DNA of 64,000 nt, taken from positions 1 through 64,000 of the forward strand of contig NZ_JAULRU010000583.1 in NCBI RefSeq assembly GCF_030518155.1, in the 5' to 3' direction. Shown piece after piece: positions 18,995-26,797 of this stretch; within the stretch, counting starts at the first letter, position 1, and each line of letters opens with the position of its first letter. Origin of the DNA: Gilvimarinus gilvus (GTDB taxonomy: Bacteria > Pseudomonadota > Gammaproteobacteria > Pseudomonadales > Cellvibrionaceae). The position numbers and the translations under genes are program-made. The notes beneath the pieces were generated by a model. The model did no database searches and was not told where the DNA came from. It saw nothing but the letters and a program-made list of their open reading frames with translations.

Positions 18995-19265
18995 CTAGCA
19001 GGCTGTTGAAAACCACCTTACGTACTCAGACTCTCAGGCTGGTTCGTAATCTAGGCGCTACTTTGACGGTGTGTGCCCACCCATCGAAAAGTAGTAACGA
19101 CGAGTGCGGGCCAGCCTGGAAGTCCCGCAGGGCGAGGCCTGAAGCGCACATCTGTCGCACCTTGCCTCTAGCAAAGGGAGCCACCCTGTCCGTCTAGACA
19201 AGGCACGACATCTGCACGCTTCGGGTCTCGCTGTGCATGCAAGGGGTTTCACAACAGCCTGCTAG
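18995..19265. mobile_element. MITE-like element with CTAG target duplication
   Basis: A 263-bp segment (18999-19261) begins CAGGCTGTTG and ends CAACAGCCTG, a perfect 10-bp terminal inverted repeat that continues imperfectly (AAAACC / GAAACC). It is flanked on both sides by CTAG (18995-18998, 19262-19265), a possible 4-bp target duplication; TA is an alternative reading. No transposase fragment is seen inside, only short frames. It is therefore probably a non-autonomous element mobilised by an IS5- or IS630-type transposase elsewhere. Its right end lies 40 bp before phoA. Confidence 0.6.
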
Positions 19266-19305
19266 ATAGCCGGTAATTTATAGATTTTTATAAAAGGGTA
19301 GACAC

Positions 19306-20622
19306 ATGAAAACACTAGTGGCTTTGGCGCTACTGATAGGGGCCGTAGGTGCTTGGGCAGACAAGCCAAAGAATATAATATTTGTTATTGGCGATGGTAT
19401 GGGTATGGAGTATTTAACGGCCTATCGCCACTACAGTGATAACCCGGCGACACCGGAATTGGACTCTACCTGGTTTGATCAGCACCTGCTCGGCACGGTA
19501 AGCACACATCCAATAGACATTACAGATGTTACTGACTCTGCATCCAGCGCTACGGCAATGGCCGCGGGTGTTAAAACCTACAACGGCGCTATTGGCGTAA
19601 ACGCGAACCGCGAACCGGTAGAAACCTTGCTTGAGAGAGCCAAAAAGCGTGGCTACCAAACCGCTATGGTTGCTACCAGTCAAATTAATCACGCAACACC
19701 AGCAAGCTTTTCCGCTCACGTGGAGAGCCGCAATCAGTATGACGATATAGCTGATCAGTATCTTGACCGTCGTTTCAACGGCAAGCCCTGGGTGGACATA
19801 TTAATAGGCGGTGGTCGCAAATATTTTGAGCGTGAAGAACGAAATTTAGTCCACGAATTTCAATCGCTAGGCTACCAATACGCGGATAATTTTGATGAGC
19901 TGAACGATTTGACGTCATCGCCAGCCCTTGCATTGCTGGCGGATAAAGGCTTGCCGTTTGCGATTGATGAAAAGCCGCATAACCGCCTTGAGGTTATGAC
20001 CCAAAAAGCGCTGGAGCTACTGTCTCCGGACCGGCCATTCTTTTTGTTGGTCGAGGCCAGCCAGATAGACTGGTGTGGACACGCCAATGACATCGCCTGT
20101 GCTATGGCTGAAATGACTGATACCGAGATGACTTTGAAGTTTATCAGTGAGTATGTCGCAAAACGTCCCAATACCTTAGTGGTGGTGACGGCTGATCACA
20201 GTACAGGTGGTTTGAGTATGGGCGCTGACCGCCAATACTTGTGGCGAGCTGAAGTGGTGCGAAATATCCAGGCCAGCTCCGGCGTCATCGCACAAGCGCT
20301 TATTGATTCGGGAGATGCCTGGCAAGGCCGTTGGCAGGAGCTAACGGGTATACCGTTAAACGAGAAGGCAATTGAGGTAGGGCAAAACTTGTTGGGCGTC
20401 GTCGCAAACGCGGCGACCACAAAAGAACGGAACGAGGCAGTCAGTCAGTTGGAACAAGCGGTGCGCCACGGTATTGATTTAGCCAGTGTTACCGGCTGGA
20501 CCACCGGTGGCCACACGGGTGGTGACGTGGCGGTTATGGCCTTGGGGCCTGGTGCGGAATCATTTGCGGGGCATCAGGATAATACGGATTTGGCGAAAAA
20601 ATTGTTTGAGGTTTTGCAATAA
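19306..20622 (+). CDS. phoA: Alkaline phosphatase (PhoA family), periplasmic
   Basis: A 438-residue phosphomonoesterase with an N-terminal signal peptide (about 1-18, ending GAWA). The metal and active-site pattern is complete: FVIGDGMG (Asp30), DVTDSASSATA with nucleophile Ser78 after Asp77, SQIDWCGHAND, VTADHSTGG and GGHTGGD. It is slightly shorter than E. coli PhoA. The ATG at 19306 has AAAGGG upstream. No Pho box is recognisable in the 40 bp between the MITE-like element and the start, so its normal promoter may have been displaced or lies before the element. Confidence 0.94.
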   Translation: MKTLVALALLIGAVGAWADKPKNIIFVIGDGMGMEYLTAYRHYSDNPATPELDSTWFDQHLLGTVSTHPIDITDVTDSASSATAMAAGVKTYNGAIGVNANREPVETLLERAKKRGYQTAMVATSQINHATPASFSAHVESRNQYDDIADQYLDRRFNGKPWVDILIGGGRKYFEREERNLVHEFQSLGYQYADNFDELNDLTSSPALALLADKGLPFAIDEKPHNRLEVMTQKALELLSPDRPFFLLVEASQIDWCGHANDIACAMAEMTDTEMTLKFISEYVAKRPNTLVVVTADHSTGGLSMGADRQYLWRAEVVRNIQASSGVIAQALIDSGDAWQGRWQELTGIPLNEKAIEVGQNLLGVVANAATTKERNEAVSQLEQAVRHGIDLASVTGWTTGGHTGGDVAVMALGPGAESFAGHQDNTDLAKKLFEVLQ

Positions 20623-20623
20623 T

Positions 20624-20679
20624 AACGGGGAACGGGGAACGGGGAACGGGGAACGGGGAACGGGGAACGGGGAACGGGG
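20624..20679. repeat. Heptanucleotide tandem repeat, 8 x AACGGGG
   Basis: Eight perfect 7-nt copies beginning one nucleotide after the phoA stop codon. It is intergenic, between phoA and the convergent YihY gene. A 7-nt unit would shift frame if it lay in a gene; here it is outside. Confidence 0.95.
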
Positions 20680-20739
20680 AAGCTTAACTCGATCCCCATT
20701 GCCGAATTCACGCGCAGTTGTACGTCTACGCCTGCTCGC

Positions 20740-22110
20740 TTATGTCTCCTTCTCCTCGGATTGACGCACCCAGTCAGCGACGGATTGGTCATTGAGCGTG
20801 CTGGCCGTTGCGGCTTCTAACTCAGTTATCAGTTCAGTAACGGCTTTATTTTTTTGCAGTGAAGAGGGTAGGTCGGCCTCTTGGTAGCGTACCGCTCGTA
20901 GTACCTCGCGCAAACTTATGTGGTCCAGTGAGCGTCCTGGCACCAGTTGGTTGGCTGATGGGCCTGCATAGGTGACAAGGTTGTTTTTAAGTAACTTACT
21001 AATGATGCGCTGAATAACCTCCGGGCCAACCGATAACTTAGACTCCATGTCGGTAATGGGCACGCCGCCGCCGTCGCGGTCAAATTTTTGGGCTACGGCG
21101 TGCATAATAGCCAACCCCGTCATTTCATCAACACGCGCGGCGGGTGGGTTAATACGCGAGCGGGTAATTTGCTGTGCGTGTTGCGAGTAAAAAGCCACAG
21201 AGGCGCCGATCAACAAAATAAGCCAAGCTAAGTAAAGCCAAATCAACAGCAGAATACCCACCGCAAAACCCGAATAAATGGCGGTGTAGTTACCTGAATT
21301 TGAAACAAATAACGTGAAGCCAAAGATAGACGTTTGCCAAATGATACCGGCCACTAAGCCGCCTAAAAATGCGTGACGCAAACCTACTTTGGTGTTCGGT
21401 ATAAATGTATAGAGGAATGTAAACAGGCCGATAATAATCAAATAAGGCATTAGCTTGCTGAGGGTGCCAAACACTACGCCCAGCGGTGCGAAGGAGATTG
21501 CCTGTTGCACTGCCGAGCTGTTGACTAAAGCGGCCGTGGCCCCCATGGCAGAAAACACCAATACGGGCCCGATCATCACGACACTTAGGTAACTGGCAAA
21601 ACGTTGGGCAAGGGAGCGGCTTTCACTGACACGCCATATCTCGTTAAATGATCGCTCAATTTTCTGAATCAGTGACACCACCGTAAAAATGAGCAAGCCG
21701 AGCCCCACCGAGCCCAACACCCCGACTTTGATATTATCGACAAAGCCCAGAATATTCTCTACTACCATGGGGCCGCGCTCACCCAAAGGTGCGGCCAGCA
21801 CATTCTGCAATACGGGCTCAAGCTGGTTATGGACGCCGAAGCCCTTGAGCACCGAAAAGCTTAAGGCCAGAAACGGTACCATAGACAGCAAAGTCGTATA
21901 GACAAGGCTCATGGCATGGAGAGTAATGTAGCCTCGGGCGACGTCTCGTATGACCGCCACGAGAACCCGGGACAAATGCCAAAAGCGCTGGTGAAGTACC
22001 GAGCGATGCGCGGTTTCAACGTGCCACAGCCAGCGGTCGAGCTTTTTGAACACGGCCTCAATGCGACTACCTGCGGGCGCTGCCGGGCCCTGCTCGGATT
22101 CGTTGGTCAT
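20740..22110 (-). CDS. YihY/UPF0761 (BrkB-type) membrane protein with C-terminal winged-helix region
   Basis: A 456-residue inner-membrane protein. The start at 22110 (MTNESEQG) is chosen because AAGGAA lies 7-8 nt upstream; an in-frame start 24 codons earlier is less likely. The YihY domain (about 40-300) has about six membrane segments and family text such as ITLHAMSLVYTTLLSMVP and AGIIWQTSIFGFTLFVS. The last about 130 residues are soluble and read like a winged helix (MESKLSVGPEVIQRIISKLL). The family was formerly called RNase BN in error. The molecular function is unknown. Confidence 0.9.
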   Translation of the reverse strand: MTNESEQGPAAPAGSRIEAVFKKLDRWLWHVETAHRSVLHQRFWHLSRVLVAVIRDVARGYITLHAMSLVYTTLLSMVPFLALSFSVLKGFGVHNQLEPVLQNVLAAPLGERGPMVVENILGFVDNIKVGVLGSVGLGLLIFTVVSLIQKIERSFNEIWRVSESRSLAQRFASYLSVVMIGPVLVFSAMGATAALVNSSAVQQAISFAPLGVVFGTLSKLMPYLIIIGLFTFLYTFIPNTKVGLRHAFLGGLVAGIIWQTSIFGFTLFVSNSGNYTAIYSGFAVGILLLIWLYLAWLILLIGASVAFYSQHAQQITRSRINPPAARVDEMTGLAIMHAVAQKFDRDGGGVPITDMESKLSVGPEVIQRIISKLLKNNLVTYAGPSANQLVPGRSLDHISLREVLRAVRYQEADLPSSLQKNKAVTELITELEAATASTLNDQSVADWVRQSEEKET

Positions 22111-22265
22111 TTCTGAGATTCCTTTTTTCACCAATAACTCCACAATAGCGAACCGGTGTGGTCGCTGGCAAGCAGGAGGCATAAAATATGTTTGTCAGTT
22201 GAAGTATTTCGATTACTATTCGCCTCCTCAGACGCATCGTCTGTTCTGTGGAGCGCTAGCCGCCT

Positions 22266-23081
22266 GTGATTTCTTTTAATGCTTTTCGCACTCTGGGTCT
22301 GAATAACGTTCACTGTCTGAAGCCCGAGTATTTTCTGCAGCATAAAGACCTTTTACGCACTGCCGACTGGGTGCTCTTTCCGGAGTATTGGCAAGTGAAT
22401 GCTTTGGTTTTCGGCTTGGGTTGCCACATCTTCCCAAGCTTATCGTCGTACTTGCTGGGGCATAACAAAATTGAGATGACCCGTGCTTTCGAGGTTATTG
22501 CACCCACACATACGCCTTTCACTCTGATTGTAGCCAATACGGACACCGAAGCTGCGCGTGTGTTTGATACCATGGATTTGCCGTTCGTGGTCAAGCTTGC
22601 TAAGTCCAGTATGGGAGAGGGGGTTTGGAAGGTCGAAAGCCGGCAAGACTTTGAACGCTACCGCGCCTTAACCGACATTATATACGCGCAGGAATATTTA
22701 CCCATCGATCGTGATATGCGAATTATCTGGGTGGGAAATCAGGTGGTGGCGTCATATTGGCGTCACCAATCGGAGCAGGGCTTTTACAATAACGTGGCCC
22801 GCGGTGGCATTGTGGATCATGCTCCCGTGCCATTGCAGGCAATAACTCTGGTTGAGCGAGTTGCTACCGGCTTGGGGCTTAATTATGCAGGCTTTGATGT
22901 TGCTATGGTCGGTGACCACCCGTACCTACTGGAGTTTAATCGTCTATTTGGCAACAAGGGCATACCCGGTGGCGCTGCTGTTATCAATCAAGCCCTCGCG
23001 GAATATTTGCTTAAAGCAGAGCCGCCAGGGCTAGTTGAAGGAACCAAAAGCGAAGGGTTAAACGTTTTGCCCCTTGCCTGA
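22266..23081 (+). CDS. RimK-like ATP-grasp ligase
   Basis: A 271-residue protein of the ATP-grasp superfamily. Visible features are the phosphate-binding strand LPFVVKLAKSSMGEGVW, the hinge region IYAQEYLP, and the metal-binding end PYLLEFNRLFGNKG (Glu and Asn). The best likeness is RimK/CapD-type C-N ligases that join an amino acid or peptide to a carboxylate; the substrate is unknown. It starts with GTG at 22266 with GGAG upstream. Its last 24 bp overlap the end of the convergent antiporter gene. It is divergent from the YihY gene. Confidence 0.82.
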   Translation: MISFNAFRTLGLNNVHCLKPEYFLQHKDLLRTADWVLFPEYWQVNALVFGLGCHIFPSLSSYLLGHNKIEMTRAFEVIAPTHTPFTLIVANTDTEAARVFDTMDLPFVVKLAKSSMGEGVWKVESRQDFERYRALTDIIYAQEYLPIDRDMRIIWVGNQVVASYWRHQSEQGFYNNVARGGIVDHAPVPLQAITLVERVATGLGLNYAGFDVAMVGDHPYLLEFNRLFGNKGIPGGAAVINQALAEYLLKAEPPGLVEGTKSEGLNVLPLA

Positions 23082-24896
23082 GTCAGGTTGTGGCTGCTTG
23101 TTCTCTTTGGGCTCTTTAATGAGACTGAGGATGGTCCAGCCTTCGCCTGTTTTGACTGGGTCAGATTCAATAAAGGGCTTTAATTTACCTTTGTCCGTTA
23201 TCGCGAACAAAAAGACTGCATTGGTATCTTGCTGGCGCAAATCGTCGATGCTAAAGGCTTCGGTAAGTTTTGTGGCCTTTATTTCGGCCCCGGTGTGGAT
23301 AAGGCTTGCCAATTTCGAATAGGTCATATCTTCGCGGAACAGGGATGTACCCTTGAGTTGCGCGGCTACCTGGTGTTTTTCGGTTTTGCTTGAATCACTG
23401 CTGGTACGAATCGTGAAAACACGGTGGGCGCCAAATTCATTGCGAAAATGCATACCGGCAATCACGTTTAACTCCTTCAAAGGCGATAAAGCCAGTAAGT
23501 TGCCGATGCCAGTGAGTTCTAGCCTGTCACCGGCAAACTCTGAAACGGGGTTGCCGTAAAAGGTTTTCATGCCAGCCATGCGAGCCGCACTAATATTCTC
23601 CCAGTTTGAATCACTGAGAATAACCGGTAAAGATTGCTGTTGTAATGCTTGGGCGATTGTGCGGGCGACCGAGTTGGCACCTAAGATCAGTACGCCGCGA
23701 GGCTCGGGCTCGACAATACCCAGCATTCGGGCCAACGGTCTGGACGTGGCACTTTGAAAGATAACGGTGCCTAAAATAACGGCGAAGGTCAGAGGCACTA
23801 ATATCTCGGCATCGCTAAAGCCCTGTTCGGTGAGGCGCAAAGCAAACAGTGCGGAAACGGCGGCTGCCACAATCCCGCGCGGGGCAATCCAACTTAGAAT
23901 AATACGTTCGCGCAAACTGACGGCTGAACCCAGCGTCGCCAAGAAAACCGAAATGGGCCGGGCGACAAACTGAATAACCACCAACAATATCAGTGGGCCC
24001 AACGCCACTATGCCAATCAACTGGTCTATGGGGAGTCGGGCGGCAAGAATAATGAATAGCCCGGATATAAACAAAATGGTTAAATTTTCTTTAAAATTAA
24101 GAATGTTATGTATGTGTACGCCGCGCATATTACCGAGCCACATGCCCATCACCGTCACGCCTAACAGGCCTGATTCGTGCGCTAAATGGTTACAAAAGCT
24201 GAACACCATAAACAATAGGCTTAAGGTGGCGAGATTTTGCAGGTATTCAGGCAGGCGTCGACCGGCCAGAATTTTTCCTAAAGCGTAACCGGCGGCGGCA
24301 CCAATGGATAATCCAACCACAATAATTTCGGTAAACAGTAGCAGACTTTGGCTGAATGCTTTGCCTTGAGTTTGCGACACAATAAACTCATACACCACAA
24401 CCACCAGCAGGGCACCAATGGGGTCAATGACTATGCCCTCCCAGCGCAGGATGTTTGCGACCCGCTCTGAAGGACGTACGCTGCGCAACAGGGGGATGAC
24501 AACCGTGGGCCCGGTAACAACCATAAGCGCACCAAACAGTACCGATATTTCCCAGCTTAAGTTGAATAAATAGTGCGTGGTGACTGCAACGATTACCCAG
24601 GTTACGGGGGCGGCTACGGTGATCATTCGTCTAACGACGGTGGACATATGCCCAAGCTCTTTAAAGTTCAGCGTGAGGCTGCCTTCAAATAAAATGACCG
24701 CTACCGCCAGAGAAACCAGCGGAAAGAGCAAGTCGCCAAACAATTCATCCGGTGATAGCACACCACTGACCGGCCCTAGTATTAAGCCGGCGATCAGTAG
24801 AAAGAGAATGGCGGGTAAGCGCGCCAGCCAGGCGCCCCATTGGCAAAACAAGGCGGTAATACCAATAACGGCTATTGCCAGAGCGGCATCGTGCAT
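23058..24896 (-). CDS. CPA1-type cation/proton antiporter with C-terminal TrkA-like domains
   Basis: A 612-residue protein. The first about 390 residues form 12-13 membrane segments of the Na+/H+ exchanger fold, with the ion-site text GPTVVIPLL and the following helix EGIVIDPIGALLVVVVYE (conserved Asp). A cytosolic TrkA-N-like nucleotide-binding region follows (RGVLILGANSVARTIAQ; the glycine pattern is relaxed), then a TrkA-C-like region. It probably exchanges K+ or Na+ for H+ in pH and ion homeostasis. Its 3' end overlaps the ATP-grasp gene tail-to-tail by 24 bp. Confidence 0.9.
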   Translation of the reverse strand: MHDAALAIAVIGITALFCQWGAWLARLPAILFLLIAGLILGPVSGVLSPDELFGDLLFPLVSLAVAVILFEGSLTLNFKELGHMSTVVRRMITVAAPVTWVIVAVTTHYLFNLSWEISVLFGALMVVTGPTVVIPLLRSVRPSERVANILRWEGIVIDPIGALLVVVVYEFIVSQTQGKAFSQSLLLFTEIIVVGLSIGAAAGYALGKILAGRRLPEYLQNLATLSLLFMVFSFCNHLAHESGLLGVTVMGMWLGNMRGVHIHNILNFKENLTILFISGLFIILAARLPIDQLIGIVALGPLILLVVIQFVARPISVFLATLGSAVSLRERIILSWIAPRGIVAAAVSALFALRLTEQGFSDAEILVPLTFAVILGTVIFQSATSRPLARMLGIVEPEPRGVLILGANSVARTIAQALQQQSLPVILSDSNWENISAARMAGMKTFYGNPVSEFAGDRLELTGIGNLLALSPLKELNVIAGMHFRNEFGAHRVFTIRTSSDSSKTEKHQVAAQLKGTSLFREDMTYSKLASLIHTGAEIKATKLTEAFSIDDLRQQDTNAVFLFAITDKGKLKPFIESDPVKTGEGWTILSLIKEPKENKQPQPDSGKGQNV

Positions 24897-25002
24897 AAAT
24901 CGTCCCTTTCAGTGTGAAATGAGCTCCCTTGCGGGTGTTGCTACTCATCATAGCGGATAGCGTCTAAAATGGCGAAAGGCATAGAACGAAAGGAGCGACG
25001 TT

Positions 25003-25446
25003 ATGGTTGACCGCGAAGCCTTTATTGCTAACTTCCCGATTACCGTTGATATCAATGTACAGTGGGGAGAAATGGACGCGTTTGGGCATGTGAACAACGT
25101 GGTGTATTTACGCTACTTTGAGACCGCCCGAATTGCTTATTTGCGCCAAGTGGCCGCACGCGGAGTACTGGATTTGGGCAGATTGGTGCCGGTTTTGGCC
25201 GAAACCCAGTGCCGTTACCTGCGCCCGGTTCGCTTTCCCGACACAGTGGTGATTGGCTGTACCGTGACTGAAGTGCATGAGCATGGTGTTACCCAGGATT
25301 ATGAAATTTTCAGTACAGAACAGAGCAAAGTAGTATGCACCGGTATTGCCCGTATTGTATTGCTGGATAAGCAGTCTCAGCGCAAAGCGCTGGTAGCGCC
25401 AGAGTTGCACGACGAAATTAAATTGCTTGAGGCAAAGGAAAAATAA
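25003..25446 (+). CDS. Acyl-CoA thioesterase, hot-dog fold (YbgC/4HBT type)
   Basis: A 147-residue cytosolic enzyme. The active-site stretch GEMDAFGHVNNVVYLRYFE with Asp25 and His29 is diagnostic for 4-hydroxybenzoyl-CoA thioesterase-like hot-dog enzymes. The ATG at 25003 has AAGGAG upstream. It is followed after 11 bp by the DUF6164-like gene, likely one transcript. The acyl-CoA specificity is unknown. Confidence 0.92.
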   Translation: MVDREAFIANFPITVDINVQWGEMDAFGHVNNVVYLRYFETARIAYLRQVAARGVLDLGRLVPVLAETQCRYLRPVRFPDTVVIGCTVTEVHEHGVTQDYEIFSTEQSKVVCTGIARIVLLDKQSQRKALVAPELHDEIKLLEAKEK

Positions 25447-25457
25447 AGGGGGGGGGA

Positions 25458-25820
25458 GTGGCGTATTTGATAATGAAAACCAGCGGAGCCAGCGCTGAAG
25501 AAGTCGATGGTTTGGTGGCGGCACTTGAGGGGGAAGATATCGCCTGTTATGTGACCGATTCCGGGCGCTGGAAAATCGGCGTCGATGGCTTGTGGCTGGT
25601 TAATGAGGCGGAGCGAGAGCGCGCTATAGCGGTTTGCGAAGAATTTGAAAGGAGTTTTGCTCAACAGTCGATGGAGCAGCATCGGGCTATGCGCGAACGC
25701 GGTGAAGCTCTAAACTTTTTAGGTCATGCCATGGCGCATCCCATAAAGACAATCGCCGGTATAGCGGCGATTGTCTTTATACTGGGTTTATCGCTGCTGC
25801 CCTTTATACGTGGGCTTTAG
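25458..25820 (+). CDS. DUF6164-like small membrane-anchored protein
   Basis: A 120-residue protein with an N-terminal ferredoxin-like segment (about 1-60: EEVDGLVAALEGEDIACYV... GRWKIGVDGLWL) and a C-terminal hydrophobic helix (about 97-116). The pattern matches small proteins annotated DUF6164, related to DUF2007 signal-transduction-like modules. The GTG at 25458 follows a G-rich Shine-Dalgarno. The last 17 bp overlap the end of the convergent cyclophilin gene. The function is unknown. Confidence 0.8.
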   Translation: MAYLIMKTSGASAEEVDGLVAALEGEDIACYVTDSGRWKIGVDGLWLVNEAERERAIAVCEEFERSFAQQSMEQHRAMRERGEALNFLGHAMAHPIKTIAGIAAIVFILGLSLLPFIRGL

Positions 25821-26601
25821 TCGAGCGGACTTTGCAGCTAATACCAGCAAGAGCGAGTAAGGCCAATAAGCTTAAGCCGAAGCTTCCGCCACCACCGCCG
25901 CTGCTCGAACCACCACCGTCGTTGCCACCGTCGCTGTCATTGCTTGCAGTGGTGGGCGTTGGATTTAAACCGGCCGCAGTGTCTGGTGCTGCGTCGAGTA
26001 CGACAATATTTTGGATCATCACCAAGTAAGTTTCGTCGATCGTGATGCTATCGCCAGAGGCGAAGTCGCGCAGCGGTAAGTCACTAAAAGTTCCATCCAG
26101 CTCGGCTTTGTCAAGATCGGCGATAGCGTCCACTATAGCCATACCGTTGCCAGTGACTTCTCCGAAAACCGTAAAGCCACCATTTTGGTTGTCTAAATTT
26201 GCGCTGTTATCGGCAAGATTGAAAAACCACTGATTGGTTGCGCTGTCTGGGCTGGTGGGTGTTTTGGCCATAGCGATCGTGCCGCGCACATTGGCAAAGA
26301 CTGGCTCGTTACCTACCGGATCGTTGGGGGTGATATTTTGCGGGTAAGTAAAACCCTCTTCGAAAGTGTACCCGCCGCCCTGAACAATAAACCCTGGTAC
26401 TGAGCGATGAATAAATGTATTTGCATAATCACCCGAGCTTACATATTCCAGAAAGTTAGCGACGGTTTCCGGAGTGCTTTCATCGTAAAGATTAACTTCA
26501 AAGTCGCCCATTACAGTCTGAAACTGCACCGTGGTGGCCAGTGTAGCACTCGCGCACAGAGATAAAGTGGCGCCGGCTAGCGCCTTAACGGTAAACGTCA
26601 T
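25804..26601 (-). CDS. Secreted cyclophilin-type peptidyl-prolyl isomerase with GlyGly-CTERM tail
   Basis: A 265-residue protein: signal peptide (about 1-22), cyclophilin domain (about 24-190) with FIHRSVPGFIVQGGG and NQWFFNLADN..GFTVFGEV, then a linker and a Gly/Ser-rich segment followed by FGLSLLALLALAGI and basic residues. This tail is a GlyGly-CTERM sorting signal, normally cut by a rhombosortase and linked to the type II secretion route, so the enzyme is probably displayed or released at the cell surface. That is unusual for a cyclophilin, which is normally periplasmic or cytosolic. No rhombosortase is encoded in the window. Confidence 0.9.
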   Translation of the reverse strand: MTFTVKALAGATLSLCASATLATTVQFQTVMGDFEVNLYDESTPETVANFLEYVSSGDYANTFIHRSVPGFIVQGGGYTFEEGFTYPQNITPNDPVGNEPVFANVRGTIAMAKTPTSPDSATNQWFFNLADNSANLDNQNGGFTVFGEVTGNGMAIVDAIADLDKAELDGTFSDLPLRDFASGDSITIDETYLVMIQNIVVLDAAPDTAAGLNPTPTTASNDSDGGNDGGGSSSGGGGGSFGLSLLALLALAGISCKVRSTKAHV

Positions 26602-26750
26602 AGTGGTCCTCGTAGAGCCTGTACTCGGCTGTTGTTATTGATGATTTTATCGCGACCGCGACAATAACAGATTTCAGGCGCCAATTTTGTAAGAAAGTGT
26701 AGGGGCGGCAGGCCGCCGCTTGAGGTCGGATGTCCGAGGACCGACGCTGT

Positions 26751-26792
26751 CATCAGACATCAGACATCAGACATCAGACATCAGACATCAGA
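26751..26792. repeat. Heptanucleotide tandem repeat, 6 x CATCAGA
   Basis: Six perfect 7-nt copies in the intergenic gap, ending 5 nt from the stop codon of the downstream-facing dehydrogenase gene. It has the same unit length and the same position relative to a stop codon as the AACGGGG array at 20624, but an unrelated sequence. Confidence 0.95.
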
Positions 26793-26797
26793 CTCCA

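Noticed and set aside
26745-26765. CTGTCATCAGACATCAGA looked at first like a Pho box
   Set aside because: Only the first half matches; the rest is the CATCAGA tandem repeat and there is no downstream gene in the right orientation.
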